This document shows, one piece after another, positions 61,118 through 64,000 of a stretch of DNA of 64,000 nt (the stretch's first letter is position 1; each line of letters begins with the position of its first letter). This stretch comes from Saccharothrix sp. ALI-22-I (GTDB taxonomy: Bacteria; Actinomycetota; Actinomycetes; Mycobacteriales; Pseudonocardiaceae): the NCBI RefSeq assembly GCF_001984175.1, contig NZ_MTQP01000068.1, positions 434,001 to 498,000 of the forward strand, written 5' to 3'. The notes beneath the pieces are model-generated. The model saw nothing but the letters and a program-made list of their open reading frames with translations, was not told the origin of the DNA and ran no database searches. The translations under genes were made by a program, and so were the position numbers.

Positions 61118-61811
61118 CACCCGGGGCGAAGCGGTGCGGAGCGCTCGTCCCCGGGCTCGACCGCCGCCTGTTTTTTCTTTGTTCATCTCTTCAAGGGAAG
61201 ACAACAGCAACAGCAGTAAGGGTTGTGGATTGTGTGGACAACGTCTGTTTCCGCAGCGTGTCGCCCACTTGGTGGTGTGGATGAACACGGGGTGTCACCC
61301 GGGGACAAGTCGGCGCACCCGGGGAGAACTACGGCGGTGGTCCGTTCGGTCCACAGGGAGGCCGAGTTGTCCCCGGGTTAATCCCCGGGTGTGGGCCGAG
61401 TTGTACCCGGGTGCTGCACAGGGTGATGGTGGGCCGAATCTCCCCCCACGGGGCACTTTTCTGGGGCTGTGGACAACTCGTGGCCGGTCGTTCACCTGCC
61501 TGTCTGCCTGCGGCTGAGCCCCTGATCCCCGCCGCGGGCGCCCGGGGTCCGGCCCAGGTGGGGCGGAGGTAACCCACACGGGCGACGGCAATTGACCCCC
61601 ACTGGTCCCGACGCCGAATCCGCCCAAAACGGCCCCGAACCCGCCCTCAAGCGACCGCCCACCGGGCCGCCGCACCCGGGTTCAGGCCGTCCACCGCTCC
61701 CCGCAACTGGCGTCGCCCCCGGGTGACGTCGGCGATTCGGTGGTCGATCGCGGGCGCACCCGGGTGCGGCTCGGGTCGTCCCCGGGTGCGGCGGGCGCCA
61801 CCCGGGGACGA
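61118..61811. repeat. GC-rich oriC iterons TTGTCCCCGGGTG
   Basis: Best copies: 61296 (CACCCGGGGACAA), 61316, 61367 (TTGTCCCCGGGTT), 61379, 61401 (TTGTACCCGGGTG), 61776 (TCGTCCCCGGGTG) and 61799 (CACCCGGGGACGA). Partial copies at 61118, 61147, 61673, 61717 and 61757. Both orientations occur. Confidence 0.75.
61171..61241. other. probable origin unwinding module (DnaA boxes + DnaA-trios)
   Basis: In order: T-rich TGTTTTTTCTTTG (about 61169), DnaA-trio-like triplets at 61202-61219, a GGGT spacer, then two contiguous boxes TGTGGATTG (61224-61232) and TGTGGACAA (61233-61241). Read 3' to 5' the triplets are AAT GAC GAC AAC GAC AAC, all with the central A of the trio consensus. Confidence 0.7.
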
Positions 61812-62049
61812 GGAGCGCCGGGCGGGCGGTGGGCCGGGCGCGGTGGGGGCCGAGAGCCTGCCTCGCCGTGCGGACGGCCGGCTCGTGGTGTCACGCCACC
61901 AGGTCGGTCAGGGAGGTGCTCCAGCCGCGGGCGATGCCGGACGCACGCCGAACGCCAAGACGCCCCCCGATGGTGCACGGAGGGCGTCTTGGGCGGTCGT
62001 CCAGTACGCGCGCTCGGTCAGGCGCGGGTAGGCGCAAGCGTTTGCGCGG

Positions 62050-63618
62050 TCAGGGGGTGTGGCGGGCGCGCTGCTTGATGCGCGAGGTCAGTTCCTGCAC
62101 CTGCTCGTAGACCCGGCGGCGCTCGGCCATCTCCTTGCGGATCTTCTTGTCCGCGTGCATGACCGTCGTGTGGTCCCGGCCGCCGAACGTCTGGCCGATC
62201 TTCGGCAGCGAGAGGTCCGTCAACTCGCGGCACAGGTACATCGAGATCTGCCTCGCCTGGGCCAGCACCTTCGTCTTACCGGGCCCGCACAGATCGTCTA
62301 TGGACACGCTGAAGAACTCCGCCGTGACCGCCATGATCGTCGGCGCGGTGATCTCGGGCGCGTGGGAGTCCGGGATGAGGTCGCGCAGCACTATCTCCGC
62401 CAGCTGCACGTCCACCGGCTGCCGGTTCAACGACGCGAACGCCGTCACGCGGATCAGGGCCCCTTCGAGCTCGCGGATGTTGCGCTCGATCCGCGCCGCG
62501 ATGAACTCCAGCACCTCGGCGGGCGCCGCGAGTCGGTCCTGGGCCGCCTTCTTGCGCAGGATGGCGATCCGGGTCTCCAGCTCGGGCGGCTGGATGTCGG
62601 TGATCAGACCCCACTCGAACCGCGTCCGCAGCCGGTCCTCCAGCGTCTCCAACCGCTTGGGCGGCCGGTCGGAGGACACCACGATCTGCTTGTTCGAGTT
62701 GTGCAGCGTGTTGAACGTGTGGAAGAACTCCTCCTGCGTGCCTTCCTTGCCCTCCAGGAACTGGATGTCATCGACCAGCAGCACGTCGATGTCCCGGTAC
62801 CGGCGCTGGAAGGCGACCTTGCGGTCGTCGCGCAGGGAGTTGATGAAGTCGTTGGTGAACTCCTCGGTCGACACGTACCGCACGCGCATCCCGGGGAACA
62901 GCCGCTGGGCGTAGTGCCCGACGGCGTGCAGCAGGTGCGTCTTGCCGAGCCCGGACTCGCCCCAGATGAACAGGGGGTTGTACGCACGGGCCGGCGCTTC
63001 GGCGACGGCCACCGCGGCGGCGTGCGCGAAGCGGTTGGACGCGCCGATCACGAAGGTGTCGAAGTTGTACTTCTCGTTCAGCCTGGTCTGCGAGGCGACC
63101 GGGTTGGCCGGTCGGGTGTACGGCATGCCGCTCGGCGCGGCGTGACCCTGACCACCGCCGAACGTGGGCCAGATCTCGGTCACGGTGGCGAGCGCTTCGA
63201 CCTCCTCGTCGACCTCCTCGCCCTCACCGTCGGTATCGCCCTCGGTCTCCGCCTCGACCACGAGCCCGCCGTTGACCGGCATCGGCCCGCCCGGACCCGG
63301 TCCCGGCACGGGGCCGGGCACCGCGGTGGGCACCGGGATCGGCGCCGTCACGGGATCGGGTGAATCGACCTTCACTGCCAGTGACACGGCTCGGCCCAGT
63401 CGACGGGACAGAGCGGCGGTGATGGGCTCGCGCAGCGCGCGCTCGATCGCTTCCTTGGCGAAGTCGCTCGGCGCGGCGAGCAGCGCGGTCCCGTCGAGCA
63501 GCCCGATCGGTCGGGTCACGCGCATCCAAGCGCGCTGTTGGGGAGACAACGTGCTGGCGGCTAGCTCCTGCACGACCTGCTCCCACACGAGACCCAGATC
63601 GGCCTGGTGGTTGGACAC
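62050..63618 (-). CDS. dnaA: chromosomal replication initiator DnaA
   Basis: 522 residues from GTG 63618, with GGGGAGGGG upstream. Domain I lies at 1-about 85 and is followed by a proline/acidic linker. The AAA+ domain has Walker A G220-E-S-G-L-G-K-T227 and Walker B with D283-D284. Domain IV has G-G-R-D-H-T-T-V-M-H-A, the box-contacting segment. It binds DnaA boxes and melts the origin. It is transcribed towards oriC, with boxes in its own promoter. Confidence 0.98.
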   Translation of the reverse strand: MSNHQADLGLVWEQVVQELAASTLSPQQRAWMRVTRPIGLLDGTALLAAPSDFAKEAIERALREPITAALSRRLGRAVSLAVKVDSPDPVTAPIPVPTAVPGPVPGPGPGGPMPVNGGLVVEAETEGDTDGEGEEVDEEVEALATVTEIWPTFGGGQGHAAPSGMPYTRPANPVASQTRLNEKYNFDTFVIGASNRFAHAAAVAVAEAPARAYNPLFIWGESGLGKTHLLHAVGHYAQRLFPGMRVRYVSTEEFTNDFINSLRDDRKVAFQRRYRDIDVLLVDDIQFLEGKEGTQEEFFHTFNTLHNSNKQIVVSSDRPPKRLETLEDRLRTRFEWGLITDIQPPELETRIAILRKKAAQDRLAAPAEVLEFIAARIERNIRELEGALIRVTAFASLNRQPVDVQLAEIVLRDLIPDSHAPEITAPTIMAVTAEFFSVSIDDLCGPGKTKVLAQARQISMYLCRELTDLSLPKIGQTFGGRDHTTVMHADKKIRKEMAERRRVYEQVQELTSRIKQRARHTP

Positions 63619-63699
63619 CTCCGCGTTCCCCTCCCCTCGGTGACGGCTCCGCGGTCAGTCCCCCGGGGAACTTCCACGACGTGGACACGGAGAATAGAG

Positions 63700-63720
63700 G
63701 CATCCACAGAGTTATCCACA
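63700..63720. promoter_or_regulatory. DnaA boxes upstream of dnaA
   Basis: TTATCCACA (exact) at 63712-63720 and GCATCCACA (two mismatches) at 63700-63708, about 80-100 bases before the dnaA start; typical for autoregulation. The remainder of 63619-64000 holds no gene I can support. Confidence 0.75.
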
Positions 63721-63957
63721 ACTGTGCACGAACGCGCCTCGGAGCGCAGCGGATCCCCCCGTTGCTTCCGAGCACTTGCGGTCCCGTGTGGCGGCGGCTC
63801 TGCCCGATCTCTGGGCCCCACCTCTGGACCCGGCCCGCGCCTATCCGCGAAGGCAGCACGCTAACAAGGTGCGAGCCATGCCACAAGGCGTACCCACCCC
63901 GCAAGTGGGTTACGTGCCCGGGGAAGGTCGCGCTGCGTGCCCGGGTGCGACCCCGAT

Positions 63958-63987
63958 TTGAACCTCGCCCCCTGGGCTGCGTACTCT
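63958..63987 (+). promoter_or_regulatory. possible sigma-70 promoter facing right (rpmH?)
   Basis: TTGAAC and TACTCT separated by 18 bases. rpmH normally lies divergent to dnaA just here; the gene itself is outside the window. Confidence 0.4.
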
Positions 63988-64000
63988 CGTAAGCGTCTCC

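Larger units (their letters stand above)
60972..62049. other. oriC: gene-free dnaN-dnaA interval
   Basis: 1,078 bases without a supportable gene. Exact DnaA boxes (TGTGGACAA) lie at 61233 and 61468, with near matches at 61224 (TGTGGATTG) and 61276 (TGTGGATGA). A T-rich stretch lies near 61170-61200. Many CCCGGG-centred elements span 61118-61811. This position is the usual actinobacterial chromosomal origin. Confidence 0.88.

Noticed and set aside
61014..62110. Several 60-167-residue frames in the oriC interval
   Set aside because: Arg/Pro/Gly-rich, no ribosome sites and no homology; high GC keeps frames open by chance.

Overview
The window is very GC-rich chromosomal DNA with strong G/C third-position bias, frequent GTG starts and dense ATGA/TGATG gene overlaps. 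The dnaA-dnaN-gnd-recF-DUF721-gyrB-gyrA order, the ileT/alaT tRNA pair, ppiA-cwsA-crgA, and the fhaA-fhaB-pstP-rodA-pbpA-pknA-pknB block identify a mycelial or mycobacteria-related actinobacterium. The protein sequences look most like Pseudonocardiaceae (Saccharothrix/Actinosynnema/Lentzea type); that assignment is an inference from family resemblance, not from a search.

Layout. 1-4.4 kb: the end of a surface-glycan locus (GT2 glycosyltransferase, a methyltransferase-glycosyltransferase fusion, and a convergent AlgX/AlgJ-like membrane protein). 4.5-31 kb: an accessory mosaic of short units. These include a LuxR-type two-component pair, a DUF397 relic, gamma-glutamyltransferase, UDP-glucose dehydrogenase, short-chain dehydrogenases, a RecB-like nuclease and a BCCT transporter. 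They also include a copper-handling operon (YcnI-CopC-CopD), an XRE-TPR regulator divergent from two small proteins, and a GH1 glucosidase/MFS operon facing a TetR regulator. An alanine-racemase-fold enzyme divergent from a lactone oxidase closes the section. 31.3 kb: tRNA-Leu.

31.5-41.2 kb: the cell-wall growth and Ser/Thr-kinase signalling operon, all on the plus strand and mostly with overlapping genes, closed by a strong terminator. 41.2-51 kb: trpG-type amidotransferase, an IdeR-box-preceded FprA reductase, a class E sortase with a very long repetitive N-terminus plus a coupled 52-residue membrane protein, crgA, a PH-domain membrane protein, an MBL hydrolase, rhomboid, ppiA, cwsA, a DUF2020 lipoprotein and DoxX.

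51-64 kb, mostly minus strand: tRNA-Ala, DLW-39, tRNA-Ile, DUF3566, gyrA, gyrB, DUF721 (DciA-like), recF, gnd, dnaN, a 1.08-kb oriC gap, then dnaA. The window stops in the dnaA upstream region, probably just before rpmH.

The most interesting material is replication-related. The dnaN-dnaA gap holds a contiguous tandem pair of DnaA boxes next to a run of DnaA-trio-like triplets and a T-rich stretch. It also holds about ten copies of a GC-rich element centred on CCCGGG that grades into the DnaA box. A third cluster of six DnaA-box-like 9-mers lies inside the 5' end of the DUF721 gene. Also notable are low-complexity domains in FhaA and in the sortase, several probable small membrane proteins, and two frameshifted gene remnants.
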